From assembly GCA_020747065.1 (NCBI GenBank), contig JAGMVK010000010.1, positions 744,001 through 808,000 on the forward strand: a stretch of 64,000 nt of DNA. The letters are read 5' to 3'. A model generated the notes under the pieces. That model was not told the DNA's origin. It worked only from the letters and a program-made list of their open reading frames with translations, and searched no databases. This document shows positions 48,683 through 60,865 of this stretch, in pieces. The position numbers and the translations under genes are program-made. Origin of the DNA: Cadophora sp. MPI-SDFR-AT-0126 (lineage: Eukaryota > Ascomycota > Leotiomycetes > Helotiales > Ploettnerulaceae). Position 1 is the first letter of the stretch. Each line of letters begins with the position of its first letter.

Positions 48683-50206
48683 ATGGATCGCGGCAAGGCA
48701 TCCCCCATTCTGGCTCCTCGTCACGATGTCTCCAGTCGAGTCGGCAAGTCTGAGTCCGCCGCAGAGAAACTTGCATCCTTGAAGGCGAGAGTTGCAGCAG
48801 CAGTCGGCAGCAGCAAAGCAAAGGCTGGCATAAATCTCTCCTCACATCCTGCGTCGATTACCGCTAGAGGCGGGTTGAACGTGGATCTCCATCCAGCTCT
48901 ACAAGATCTGGGACAATACAAACCGTCGAAGAATATAGCACCGAAGTTCGCAACCAGCATTGGAAATGCGCGTCCTCAACCAGAAAAGCCTGCTGCCAAA
49001 GGCAAGAAGCAACTCGACCTTTCTGGACCTTCAGCGGAGGAGACCCGCAATAACCCATACTTTGACCTTAGCTTGGGTGGGCAAACTGCGACTTTGAAGA
49101 ATAGGCATTCGAGGCAGCTGGTGTTCAATCAGAAGGGGAAATACATCCAACAGGCCAATGCCCTTCGAAGACAGGCCGCCTTAGAGGCGATGAAAAAGCG
49201 TATTGCGGAGTCGTCACGGAAGATTGGAATTGACGAAGACCTCGATACAGAGAAGAACTATCTGGTGGAAGCTCCACCAAGTATCGAATGGTGGGATGAG
49301 GGTCTGGTTGATGGAGAGAATTACGACCAGATCGACAATGCAAAAAGGCTGAAGATTGACACTGCCGACTCGATCATCACCGAATATATTCAACACCCCG
49401 TTCTGCTAGAGCCACCACAGGAAAAGAATATGCCAGCTCCTAAACCCATGTTTCTCACCTCCAAAGAACAAGCAAAGCTGCGACGTCAGAGAAGAATGGC
49501 TGATTTGAAGGAACAGCAAGCTAAGATTCGACTTGGTCTAGAACCGGCACCCCCACCCAAGGTGAAGAAGGGAAATTTGATGAGGGTACTGGGTGAAGAA
49601 GCAGTGAAGGATCCAACTGCAGTTGAGGCTCGAGTGAACCGAGAGATTGAAGCCCGACACCAGACACATGTAGAGATGAACGAGGAACGCAAACTTTCGA
49701 AGGAGCAGCGCCATGAAAAACTTGCCAAAAACCAGGAGAACGATGCCGCTAAGGGAATTCATCTAATGGTTTTCAAAATCGACAATCTGGCTAATGGAAG
49801 CCACCGGTTCAAGATTGCGAAGAATGCAGAGCAGATGGCCCTCACTGGTGTTTGTATTATGCACCCTCGGTTCAACTTAGTAGTAGTTGAGGGAGGAGAA
49901 CATAGTATCCGACAATACCGCAAGCTCATGCTCCAGCGTATCGACTGGACTGAGAACTCACCAACCAGGATCAAGGAAGGCACCAAGGCGGAAGCACTAC
50001 AGGACTGGCTTAAGGCAGAAAATGAAAGGGGAGAGCTCAAGGATATGACTCTGAATAAGTGCGTCCTGGTCTTTGAAGGAGAACAAAAAGCTCGAGCGTT
50101 CAGGAAATGGGGAAGCAAAGTCTGTGAGACTGATAGCGCAGCTCGGGAGACCTTGCAGAGAGCGAAGATGGAGAATTTCTGGGCGTTGGCCAAGAGCATG
50201 AAGTAG
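48683..50206 (+). CDS. PRP3: U4/U6 small nuclear ribonucleoprotein Prp3
   Basis: Spliceosome component that binds the U4/U6 duplex and its 3' single-stranded U6 end in the tri-snRNP. Intronless, 507 aa. The N-terminal 120 residues are Ala/Ser/Lys-rich and flexible. The PRP3 domain begins about residue 120 (NPYFDLSLGGQTATLKNRHSR) and includes a basic helix KEQAKLRRQRRMADLKEQQA near 255 and the segment KKGNLMRVLGEEAVKDPTAVEARV. The C-terminal DUF1115 domain (about 365-505) has HLMVFKIDNLANGSHRFKI, then VCIMHPRFNLVVVEGGEHSIRQYRKLMLQRIDW and ends FWALAKSMK. The gene is convergent with RAD3, with only 125 bp between the stop codons. Confidence 0.96.
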   Translation: MDRGKASPILAPRHDVSSRVGKSESAAEKLASLKARVAAAVGSSKAKAGINLSSHPASITARGGLNVDLHPALQDLGQYKPSKNIAPKFATSIGNARPQPEKPAAKGKKQLDLSGPSAEETRNNPYFDLSLGGQTATLKNRHSRQLVFNQKGKYIQQANALRRQAALEAMKKRIAESSRKIGIDEDLDTEKNYLVEAPPSIEWWDEGLVDGENYDQIDNAKRLKIDTADSIITEYIQHPVLLEPPQEKNMPAPKPMFLTSKEQAKLRRQRRMADLKEQQAKIRLGLEPAPPPKVKKGNLMRVLGEEAVKDPTAVEARVNREIEARHQTHVEMNEERKLSKEQRHEKLAKNQENDAAKGIHLMVFKIDNLANGSHRFKIAKNAEQMALTGVCIMHPRFNLVVVEGGEHSIRQYRKLMLQRIDWTENSPTRIKEGTKAEALQDWLKAENERGELKDMTLNKCVLVFEGEQKARAFRKWGSKVCETDSAARETLQRAKMENFWALAKSMK

Positions 50207-50331
50207 ATACCCTATAAGGTGCAAGAGAGTTGCCTGTAATTTTACAATATATTTGGCTGTGAGGCCAGCCCAACCATCCATCTGGCTTGTTTCCAATTTT
50301 GTGCGCCCGATCTGCCCCATCGCATTCTCTG

Positions 50332-53176
50332 TTACATATCCATCATCATGGAGGCCTCTAATTCATCATCATCGTCAAAGCCATACTCATCAGTTCCCCC
50401 CGCCATCTCGTTGCCATTGCTGACGCTACCCATTTCTCTCGGCGCGTCTGACTGTTGTGCCTCTCTCAATGCTCGGATACTCTCCTCTTCTTGCTTCTCC
50501 TTGTGGTTCTCCAAATCCTTCAAACTCCACGTGCTGATACCCTCTTGGTCCCTTGGCTTGAAAGGCTGCGCCATTCCCCGCAAGAATTTCTTCGCCGCCC
50601 CAACAGCCATATCAGTGCTGAGGTTCACCTCGCTGTCCAGAATGGCCTGGTCGATCCATTTTGGCAACTGGTCCTTCTTCTTGAGGAATCTCTTGTCTGC
50701 AAGGACCATAATACCGTAATCGTCTTTGCCTCTCAGTACACGACCCAAGCATTGAGCAGCATGTCTCATAGCATCGAATGATAAGAAATCATTCTCTCTG
50801 ATTCGATATTTCTCGCGGAGGAATTGTAGACGAGCCTTTAAGATCCTAGATTCTGTGTACTGGAATGGTACACCTATACAAAGCACAGTGCGCCCGTACT
50901 GGTGGTCGAAATCGATTCCCTCACTGACTTTACCTCTTGCGACGCAGAGGAGTATTGCACCTCTTCCGTTATCGCAAGCGGTGCGGTACGTTTCAAGAGC
51001 TAAAGACGTTTCTTGGGCATCGGGCGTCTCAACAAGGATAAGTTTGTATTTCCAGACTTCGTCTAGGATACCCATTCCTTGCCACATGCTGATAATTGAC
51101 TCCATGTAGAGGTAAGATGGGAAGAAGACGACCATACCATCCGGCGTGAGCTTTGCGAATTCCGTGAGGAGGTGTCCATAGTTTCGAACTACAGCAGGTT
51201 CATTGCGGACCTGGAAACCGGACGATATAGGCACCTGGTCTGATCCTCGAGTGACTATCATCGGTAGGAAAGATTTGCGAGCGAGTGTCATTGGATACGA
51301 TTCTTGTACCACAGCTGTGAATCCAAGCATCTTTGGGTACATTTCCAGCGGGGATATTGTCCCAGAGGTGATGATGACGGAGCTGAAGCGGTCGAAAACG
51401 GGCTTGATGGCGATGGCGGCATCTAGGCAGGTGAAATGGAGAACTGGATTGGGGACCTCGGCTGTTTCAGACTCATAAGGCTCTAAGATGAGCACGAATC
51501 CTGTCTCATAGGTTGCCACCAACGTTGCAAACGTTGCGACTTCCTGTAGTGGCTGATAGTCTTCGATGTTGGTCAATTCTAGGGTTCGTACAAGAGAAGT
51601 CAATCTTTCAGCACAAAATCTCAGCGGCTTTCTCTCGATAAAGGTGTATTCCTTGAGATGTGCAAGGAAAGATGGTGGTGTTTCGGAAATAGTCTGCCGG
51701 ACCTTCATGCGAGTCTATGGTGTGTTAGAATTTACATGACTGAGCTTCAATGTGACATGCCTTCAAATACTCGATAAAGCGTTTCAAAAATGCCACGAAA
51801 TGCTCTGCTCTCCGAATATTTCCAGGAACGGCCTCCTTCAATAGGTCGTCTGGAAGCGCTGGAATACCATCAGCAGGAGCCAGAATTGAGTTCCAGAACA
51901 GACAAACCAGGATTAGACATAAATGCATCCTCTTCGCGAGCTTCATCTGCTTCCCTCAGACCCTCAACCAGCTTTGCATACTCATTTTTAAGCTTGTCTG
52001 CGTCACTATCTTTCATTTCCGATATCTTATTCTCGAGGTTCTGAGCACCCCTAGTTGCTTTTCGCAAGGAGTCCTCAGTGATATCCGTACTGAGGGACTC
52101 GATGCAGACGTTGTCGATGTTATGTGCCTCGTCAAAAACGACGATGCAGTCTTTTGAGAGTTCTTTGGATACGCGTTCGGCGATCTTCGGATCGAGTAGG
52201 TAGTGATAGGAGTAGATGATTACATTGCAGAAAGACATCTGATCTGGCACATGAGTGGTGTTCTGAATCAGAAAAGGGGAACTGACCATTCGTCGTGATG
52301 TGAAATACGGACACTGCTTGTGCTCTTCGCCGTATCTTTCAAGGCCATCGAAAGTCCAAACACCGTTTGGAATTAGGTTATGTGGTTCGAGGAGATCCAA
52401 GTTCTGCTGTCGTCAGTGTGCCTCAAATTTTCTGGAAATGGAAACTGACATCGTGGTAGATGCACACCGGCACATCTTCTCCCCGGTCCTTCTTCTCCTT
52501 GACGAACCCAGCTGTCAAGCTCCGACATCTTGCATCCACCACAGCACCACTCTTCTCGCGCTTTACGGACGGATGAAGACACAGATTCTTTCGACTCGTT
52601 AAGCCAAGACCTCGGAATTCTTCTTCGTGGCCAAGTTCATCCGCTCGATACTTCATGAGTGCCTTCAACTCATGCAATGCCTTCTCAATCTCGGACATGG
52701 TACCTGAGATTCATCAGAAGTGTTTTCAATATGGCAAATGGTAACTCGCGTGAGCAGTAGATCAGTTTGCGGTGCTCTGGATAGTACTGCTGGTAAGCCA
52801 CGATTAGGGATAGGAGAGACACAGTCTTTCCTGTCCCTGAAGGCATCTCTAGAACACAGTGACCTCCAGCATCGAGTGTTCCTAGGTCAGGGTATAAGCC
52901 TCGAGCTGCGCAGTTGCAAGAGTTCATACCTACTCTTGAGATCACACATGTAGCTGATATAGAAATCCTTATCAGCAGGGGTCATCACCCGGGGCGAAGG
53001 AAACATACGCATATTGTTCTGGAAGATGTTAGTGAAGAGTTTAAGAAATTCGATTCGTGCAGCTTACCAGGATATATCATCGCATACGGGAAGAGCACCG
53101 GGAGATCACTACATTGGAGGATCAGCAGAGACATGGACATAGGTTTCAGAAAGTCATACTCGATGTTGAACCTCAT
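50332..53176 (-). CDS. RAD3: TFIIH 5'-3' DNA helicase Rad3/XPD
   Basis: Iron-sulfur helicase of TFIIH that opens DNA in nucleotide-excision repair and is needed for Pol II initiation. Ten exons: 53176-53160, 53108-53068, 53018-53009, 52953-52934, 52881-52750, 52703-52450, 52403-52287, 52238-51908, 51858-51761, 51714-50332; product 800 aa. Walker A is EMPSGTGKT (45-49), and the Walker B/DEAH box is [10 protein letters not shown] (about 233-236). The four Fe-S cysteines are in [20 protein letters not shown] and KQCPYF. Motif VI is [22 protein letters not shown]. Exons 1, 3 and 4 have only 17, 10 and 20 nt. Introns 5 (52704-52749) and 9 (51715-51760) begin GC rather than GT, and no in-phase GT donor exists at either position. 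Confidence 0.97.
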
Positions 53177-55463
53177 CTTGAATGAGAAACAGAAGAAATT
53201 TGTTTGGGTTCGCAAGCCTCGACGCCGGTCGTTGGAGTTGAGGTTCGATTCGAGGTTGCCACACTTTGTATCTGCCTGAACGGGCCAGACTAGGCGATGT
53301 TGCTGGCGAGCTGACAGCTGGAAAGGGTCATATTAGGTCAATGAAGAAACTGATCAGGTAGATGCTATAGCTGATCACGCTCTTACCGGCTGAGTCCACT
53401 TCTGGTGACATGAAAGGAGTATTGTATGCCCCGTGCTGGAGATGGCGACCGTAGGATTAGTCAGCTGGTGTCGTATCGGCTGCGACGCCTGTATCCCAGC
53501 CTCCGTTTGTTTTTATCGCTTGATCAGCTCGGGTGGGATAAGCAAGTGCACATTCGACATTGGAGTCTATATCATCGACATTCTATAACAAGTCCTTTTA
53601 TAGATCTGGTGATTGGAATATGTATGTATGAGTCTGCTCGAACGAATAAATGCAGCACACGGCTGAGCACGATTCACTTCTCTACCTGCAGACGTCCCTA
53701 TTGTGTTTTTTTTTTTGGTTCAAAGGTAACACGAAACTCCCCAATTAAATGCTACATTGAGCTTATGCCAGCTTCCTTGATCACTGTGCTTGTCCTTTCA
53801 TGCATGCGATGCCGCTGATGAAAGTTCTGCATCAGCTTTGGCATGAGATGACCCCTGATTGTCCCATGCCGAGATTGATACTGTTTTTAATCAATGATGT
53901 TGACCTGGTCCCCAACGATGGCGACGTCGGATAGCATCTCTCCTATAAAGAGGCACCTTGGCTATGGCTATCATCACAAGTGGTAGCGCGTATCCTCAGC
54001 CGATATCTGGAGAGAGTTCGATTGAGGAAGGGTTAATTGCGGTGCTCAACTTGGTTAGCGGTCTGCAAGGGTCAATACTCACATACTGACGATTCACAAG
54101 TAAGTAATGAGACTCGGCCGTGCTGCCTTGTAATAAAAGTCTGAATGTGTTTCCAAGAAATTTCGTAACTTGAGGTATTTTTAGATTTCAGGTTGGCGTC
54201 TAGCACGATGCGCCTTAACGCATGCTCAGGGACAAGGAAGCCACTTTGACTGGCAACATATGAATACTTCTCTCTGGCTCTTGACCAATCGAGTGACAGT
54301 CATCAGGCTCGATTTGTCCCCCGCAGATGGAACAAACTCGCCGATTGACCAGAAGATTTGAAGTGGGCTAGTTATAGAGTTCGAAGCAGTTGAGCAGCAT
54401 TTTCAATCAGGACGGCATGAATCTTCTTCGGTTTACTATGTCCGGATAGAGCATGCACTCACTATTCTTTGACGACTCTGCATTGCGATTTAGAACTTCC
54501 TATTCCACGATACCCATTTTCTTTCGAAAGCCGTTGAAGGAATAGCCGATACTCCCAGCACTAGATGGAGTGAGATAATCTATTGTATCACATCCATTCG
54601 CACCATATGCCATGCCATGATGTTCTTATTCGAAGTCAAAGTGCCAACAATAGGTAGTGACTTTGAGTTGCTAGCGCCCAGCCAGTATGCGGGCAAGGAA
54701 CATAAGGTCTCAGATGCCACAGCGACTGGTTTTAGTTTCCCAGCAATCTAAATCAGCTCGTGGAATGAATCAGACCAAAATCGAAAGTACTCACGCTGAT
54801 GAGGGACCTGGAGCAATCAGTAGCCTGGCATATCGCAGTGAGGTACTTTACTGAAAGGACTAGGACAACTTCCTAATCAGCGATTTGTGGACCAAAATGA
54901 GCTAAAATCAAAGAGCACAGATTACCGAAACTGGATTAAGCTCTGGAAGCTGCGCAGTTTTCATCTTGTACGGCTCCAGAAGACGTCTAGCTGAGGTGGG
55001 GTTGAAGTCGATCCGCAGACATGACCAAGACCTGTAGAACTTCAGCACACTGTACTGCTCTAGATGTGTCTAACGTGGATACAGAAATTACCGCGCAGAC
55101 CAATCCGTGGACAGGAATAAGAACACTGAACAGGAATAAGAACACTGAACAGGAATAAGAACACTGAACAGGAATAAGAACACTGAACAGGAATAAGAAC
55201 ACTGAACAGGAATAAGAACACTGAATTTGTCTAGTATTTCATTATGTTCCCTGCCCCCTCACTGCCAGGCCGCTGTCGGTAATTTAAGCACCGCTGCAAT
55301 GTCGCTTCTTCAGTGAGGAACACGAAAGAGATATTACGCAACGAAGCCGATCAAGTTTCTGGGGTAGAAGTTTTATATTAAAAGCATCTAATGAGAATAA
55401 TATCGAATGACTAGTGCGCTTGAAACATAAACTATGTTCTCCGTCAAATCGGCCTGCAGTACT
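53177..55463. other. 2.3-kb intergenic region with a tandem repeat
   Basis: Lies between the start of RAD3 and the stop of the minus-strand gene at 55464. No supported gene. A CT-to-T-rich patch is near 53700-53720. The 19-bp tandem repeat at 55112-55225 is listed separately. Confidence 0.5.
55112..55225. repeat. perfect 19-bp tandem repeat, six copies
   Basis: Six uninterrupted identical copies of CAGGAATAAGAACACTGAA, preceded and followed by unique sequence. The identity of all copies points to recent expansion or ongoing homogenisation. On the minus strand the array reads as an open Phe/Leu/Ser/Val-rich frame, which I take as accidental. Confidence 0.98.
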
Positions 55464-57998
55464 TCAGGCAAGAGCTGCAGACTGATTCTTAACTTCCGCC
55501 CTTGCCCCGTTCCATCTAACGACCTGACCTCCGAACTCTACCTTGCCATTTGCAAATCCCTTGAGCATCTCCTTCCTGAAAGCATACAGCAGCTCACCCT
55601 TTGGTGCTGGAATGGATTTCAACGTGGTCCATGGTATCTTGGTCTCTGCGCCTGGGTTGCAGCGCTTCCCATTGATTGGAATATATTCAACCGACTTATT
55701 TCGACTTGTCCTGCACGAACAGAGATATTGTGCTGCGGGAGATCCAGTCGGAACATAAAGAGGCCAATACACTCGTCTCATGGTATATACTCCGGCATTC
55801 CGACCAGGTGGTGCCTTTCGTAGATCGAACCATCGAGGAGAGCAATCCTTGATGACGGTCTCATGGCACACGGAACACTCCCTGTTGATCTCTTGAGGCT
55901 GCCCTTGGGAACTGACGGTGCTATACTTCCGGAGCAATTCACAACCTGCATCAACGTATGCTCTCACAATCCTAGTACCGGGTCCCAATGCTTTGAGTGT
56001 AGCCCGAGCTTTTTCTAGACTCGGAAACCCAGCAGCTTTTGTTGCAGCCCATGCCTTTTGAAGATTTGGGTACCCATTGAGCTTTGCATTGACTTGCATG
56101 ACCTGTCTCGCTTTGACTAGATTGGGAAATCCAAGCGCTCTCTGCTGCCGCACGCCGGAGTTCGCAAACAGCTCACAGTGAATCTGAGCAACAAGTGATA
56201 CAGTAGACGAGTTGTCATATCTAAATGGAACGGTAGATAGCCAATCATAGAGACATGTGCCAAGATCTTTGAACTCAACGGTCTTGCCACTGAATCTCTC
56301 AAACATGAGAAGTTGAACAATGCGTGACAGTGGTTCATCATTTGGACATTCCATTGGAAAGTCCAAGCTGGAGACTGCATGCTCTTGAGACTTCGGAAGA
56401 TGTCTCTTGACAACAAAGTCCTGGAAATGCGAATACTTGACACCGGTCTGTAAGCCACTCAGTACAGCTGCCAAGTTCCACGCCGCATCTTGCTGAGCGG
56501 CAAACGTTTCGCTGCCTGTGCGCAGAAGTCCCTCACAGTGCCAGGCCAGGATGACCAATTGCTGAATTGAGCCATCGGGATGGTATACGATAAAGGCGTC
56601 TTCTTCTTGGCCAAAGATTCTTCGAGTTGGCCAAAGTACTAGTCCACGCGCACGCGCATAGTATGGGGACTTTTTGAACTGTAAGAAGTTTACTGCACCC
56701 AATAGTAATACGATTCGGCCAACAGACAGAATACACTCGGCAAAATCCAGCTGATATCGAATAATTGTCTCGTCTTCACTGTCGTAGGGATTCTGATCCC
56801 CATTGTGACGCTTGTTGTATCGTCCGTATATCATCTCTGACATGAAGATTTCGTGACCGGTACACAAGCCCAGTTTCTCCATTGCATGCCTCAGACAAGG
56901 ATTTGTGAAGTCTGCCGTACAGCCAAAAAATGGATAAGCCGTGGTGAATGATGGGTAGTGCCATCTTAAGTGTAGAACGGATGATGTGACACCAGAAGGC
57001 TTAACAAGGTGCGACACATTGAACGCTGGCTCTGAAATAGCGATCTTAGTGACAAGCTCTAGCCACAATGCATCCAGTGTTTTGTCGTAACCATGCATCC
57101 ACTCGCTACCAGAAAGACTTGCCTCAAGAACGGAGATTTGAGCATTAAGTGGCATCAAAGTCTGTCCATCGACTGCACCATCGTCATGGAAGTTTGACAA
57201 GGTAACGATATTTGCAAGATGATCGGCAAGGTTTGATGCACTACCAGCCTGCGTTAGCATATCCAGTGTACAGCCAACTGAGCCGACCGCTTACCTTTGG
57301 CTGACTGTCGTGCCCTTGGTAATAGCATTCTGCGCTTCGCTAATGTGCAAAGTCTCTTGCACCCATGCGACTAAATCGCCTCTGGCATTGATTACTGCAT
57401 CCAAGGAAAGGAACCACTGCAAGCTGTCTTGTGTCGCAGAACCCCGAAACGACGACTGTTCTTCTAGACTGTCTACATTCGGGCTGGGGAGAACCGTGTG
57501 TGATGTGTGCACTTCTTGAATGGCGGTTGAATGGCTATCAGTAACAGTCGAGGGATTTTTTGAAGACATATGATCTGGTTCGGACATGTCGCTCAGCGGA
57601 TTCTCTTGCACACCATTCGTTTCCGCCACGGCTTCCCCAAAACTTCTGCGAGGCATCAACACTGGTTGGGAATGTGACTCGTGGACAACATCAGGCGAGC
57701 TTTGACCGAGAGAAGTATTGTTGCTGATGACGGGAGAATGTAAAGGAGCGTCAGATGTAGTGGTAGCTGCAGAACGAAGCACGAAAGCATCTATTCTTGA
57801 GCTGAGCGCCGCTGCATGCTTCCATGTTACACGGTGGACCTTGGGCTTCGACTTTGGAGTTTTTGATTGTGCTGTGTTGGAACTGGCTCCAAAAAACGAC
57901 TCCAATGCAGGCGTTGACTTTGATGCTGATACCCAAGCAAGCTGTGTCTTGGTGATGCGTCCACTCCTGACTGAATTCTGGCATGGCTTGTATGGCAT
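55464..57998 (-). CDS. Uncharacterised protein with short GFPNL-type repeats and a Cys-rich C-terminal segment
   Basis: I do not recognise this family. Two exons, 57998-57295 and 57240-55464, give 826 aa with consistent phase; a nearer acceptor at 57248 would break the frame. Residues 1-234 are Ser/Thr-rich and low-complexity after a basic start (MPYKPCQNSVRSGRITKTQ). Residues about 240-600 look globular. Three short repeats follow at about 605, 624 and 639 (GFPNLVKARQVM, GYPNLQKAWAAT, GFPSLEKARATL). A Cys-containing segment follows from about 690 (CSVCHETVIKDC, later YLCSCR and GKRC) that could bind zinc. Upstream in-frame ATG at 58094 is possible. The combination suggests a nucleic-acid-binding or host-specific fungal protein, but function is open. 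Confidence 0.75.
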
Positions 57999-59005
57999 TG
58001 TATGAGATAGCTCCAACCTCCAAAAACGACTACCAAAAAAAGGAACCCTCGAGGTAGTTGGTGACGATGAATCGCCTCCGAGCAATTGATGCAAGAAGAA
58101 GAAAGACGGCCATAACCCATGGAATCAAAATGGGTGGCCGCAACGCAGCTCGTTCCTTCCTCCATGAAGCATATGTGCTGAGTATACGTCTAACAGAAGG
58201 ATTGTCATAGCAGTCTACGCTGCCCTGCTCTTTCCCTAGGACATGTGTACCTTTGGGACTCACGACGACCCAAGGGACGGTGCAATCGCTGCTTGGAATA
58301 AATGAGCAAGGCATTGCCCAAGGCAGGAGAGATTTCATGGACTGCTAGGCCCTAGAGCGACAACATGTCTCGATAGATATTGCGGAGCGACTTGAACTAT
58401 GTAAAGTTCCAGCCCTGATGGAAGTTAGGAAATTATTCGACAAAAGGGAAGAAAGATTTCAGGGGAAAATCTGGCAGCGACAAAGAAGCACCACTTTTTA
58501 TTCGGATTCCAGGTGACTGAGACATCCTCAACCTGCTTAATACCAAGAATGGAAGCAGCGGCTATATTCAGAGCTGCAAACCGGTTCCAATGTGGCAAGC
58601 CTCGCTGGACGGGAAGTCACCACGATAATTCTGGTGACCATGAAAGGCGCGACCGGACAAACCACAACAATTACTTCGCCTAATTGACTGTGAAGAACAA
58701 GAAAGGAATTTTTCAGATCTCAATTTGCTGTGCTTGCAATTATTCTTCAATTCGGACTAAGAAAGGAAATCGCTCAATTGTTTAATATAAGTCGTGCTTT
58801 TGTTGATTTCCAGGTAAGCGAAATTCTGACGCGGCTTGCCCAAAATTGCTCCGCTTCGATCTCCAGCTTCTTCTCCTTTCTTATAGCCTTACTACTCTTT
58901 CGCATCAGCCGTGTGAACGACACTCGAGTCCTACACCACCATCTTAAGTTGCCAGCGCTTCTACAAGCAATGAATGAGCCAACTGCCAACGAAAAGCACA
59001 AAGTG

Positions 59006-59203
59006 AGTACATGGCATGCCACCAGCTACACAAGCCGCACCACCAAGCTGACATCTCTTAGAGTAAAAGCCAGTACATGGCATGCTACCAGCTACACAAG
59101 CCGCACCACCAAGCTGACATCTCATAGAGTAAAAGCCATTACATGGCATTCTACCAGCTACACCAGCCGCACCACCAAGGCTGACATCTCTTAGAATGGC
59201 AAA
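59006..59203 (+). repeat. 66-bp direct repeat, three copies with intron-like borders
   Basis: Units at 59006-59071, 59072-59137 and 59138 to about 59203. Copies 1 and 2 differ at only a few positions. Copy 3 has more substitutions, a one-base insertion (AAGG before CTGAC), and its tail is replaced by AATGGC. Each unit contains CTGACATCTC(T/A)TAG. The first two end in AGAGTAAAAGCC, i.e. a branch-site/acceptor followed by a GTAAAA donor-like start. A GTGAGT sits just before unit 1 (59003-59008). Confidence 0.9.
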
Positions 59204-59381
59204 AGTGGCAGAAAGAGACAAAGAGACAGGTGAATTTTCAGGCCGTCACTATGCGCATCAGCTCGTAAAGGCAGAGGATTATCATCATGCCATTGGATAT
59301 TTTCGCGCGGCCATCACTGATAGGAAAGAATCGCATGATCGGGCAGTGAAGGAGATGAAGGAGACCCAGCCCCCTGCGTAA
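59196..59381 (+). CDS. small hypothetical protein, 61 aa
   Basis: Short charged ORF (MAKVAERDKETGEFSGRHYA at the start, ending MKETQPPA) immediately after the last repeat acceptor TTAG at 59191-59194. No signal peptide, membrane segment or known domain. Its composition is that of a soluble helical protein, and the start lies right after a plausible splice acceptor, so the repeats may form its leader intron. An upstream exon beginning at ATG 58971 cannot be joined in frame by the visible GT donor. Low confidence. Confidence 0.3.
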   Translation: MAKVAERDKETGEFSGRHYAHQLVKAEDYHHAIGYFRAAITDRKESHDRAVKEMKETQPPA

Positions 59382-60081
59382 AGATAATTCAAGATGGAAG
59401 ACGCGCAAATGTACTTGTGGTTGAGAATGACACGTAGAGATAAAACCAAACTCCATGTCCGGCGATGTTTCGGTACAGAACTGGGTGGATATTGAACTCG
59501 TCGTCACTGCAGAGATGAACCTCCAAATGCATGCATTGAGATGTGCGAAATCACAAATCGGGTTTCATTTCTAAAAGTATGAAAATGTGAATGAAAAAAA
59601 CTCTATCCGAAATTGAGATCCGTCGCGGAAAGTCTGCGTCGGGATCATGTTGACAAAGCATTGCTAGAAGAAAAAAACGATAAAGCATCCAGACTATTAG
59701 GACGTGCACCCTACTTTGGACTCTGCTATCATGCAAGGAGAACCCTTCTTTGCGGTTGACTTGGAGAGGGCTTGAACGCTGACCGACGGGACTATTTGTG
59801 ACTACGCCGAATTGAGTACACGCGTTCAGCATAAACCACCGCGACGAACACCAAAACAAAAGGAAACGCGATCACTAAAAGAGAATAAAGTCACTAGCAT
59901 TTCACGGGGATCAAGTTTAAAGGTTGAAGATCGTGATCGTGTTGCTCAGCGCCCTACGCTGGCCAAGTAATGTACACCCCCGGAAAAATCAAATCCCATG
60001 CGCAAGTGTAACTCCATAAACCATAAAAGCCCATACCCATTATCCGCCCAATCTATCCACCAAATCCAGAGTATGCCATCA

Positions 60082-60865
<784 letters not shown>

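Noticed and set aside
54987..55202. hydrophobic 71-codon minus-strand frame rich in Phe, Leu and Val
   Set aside because: It is simply the 19-bp tandem repeat read in frame; no start context or flanking coding sequence.
58030..58338. 102-codon minus-strand frame with a hydrophobic stretch before the uncharacterised gene
   Set aside because: Overlaps the neighbouring gene's possible longer start in another frame, and no splice junction links it convincingly.
58730..59194. 154-codon plus-strand frame containing 22-residue repeats
   Set aside because: Repeat part equals the 66-bp triplicate, the frame breaks in copy 3, and the first part has no coding character; treated as a repeat with splice-like borders instead.
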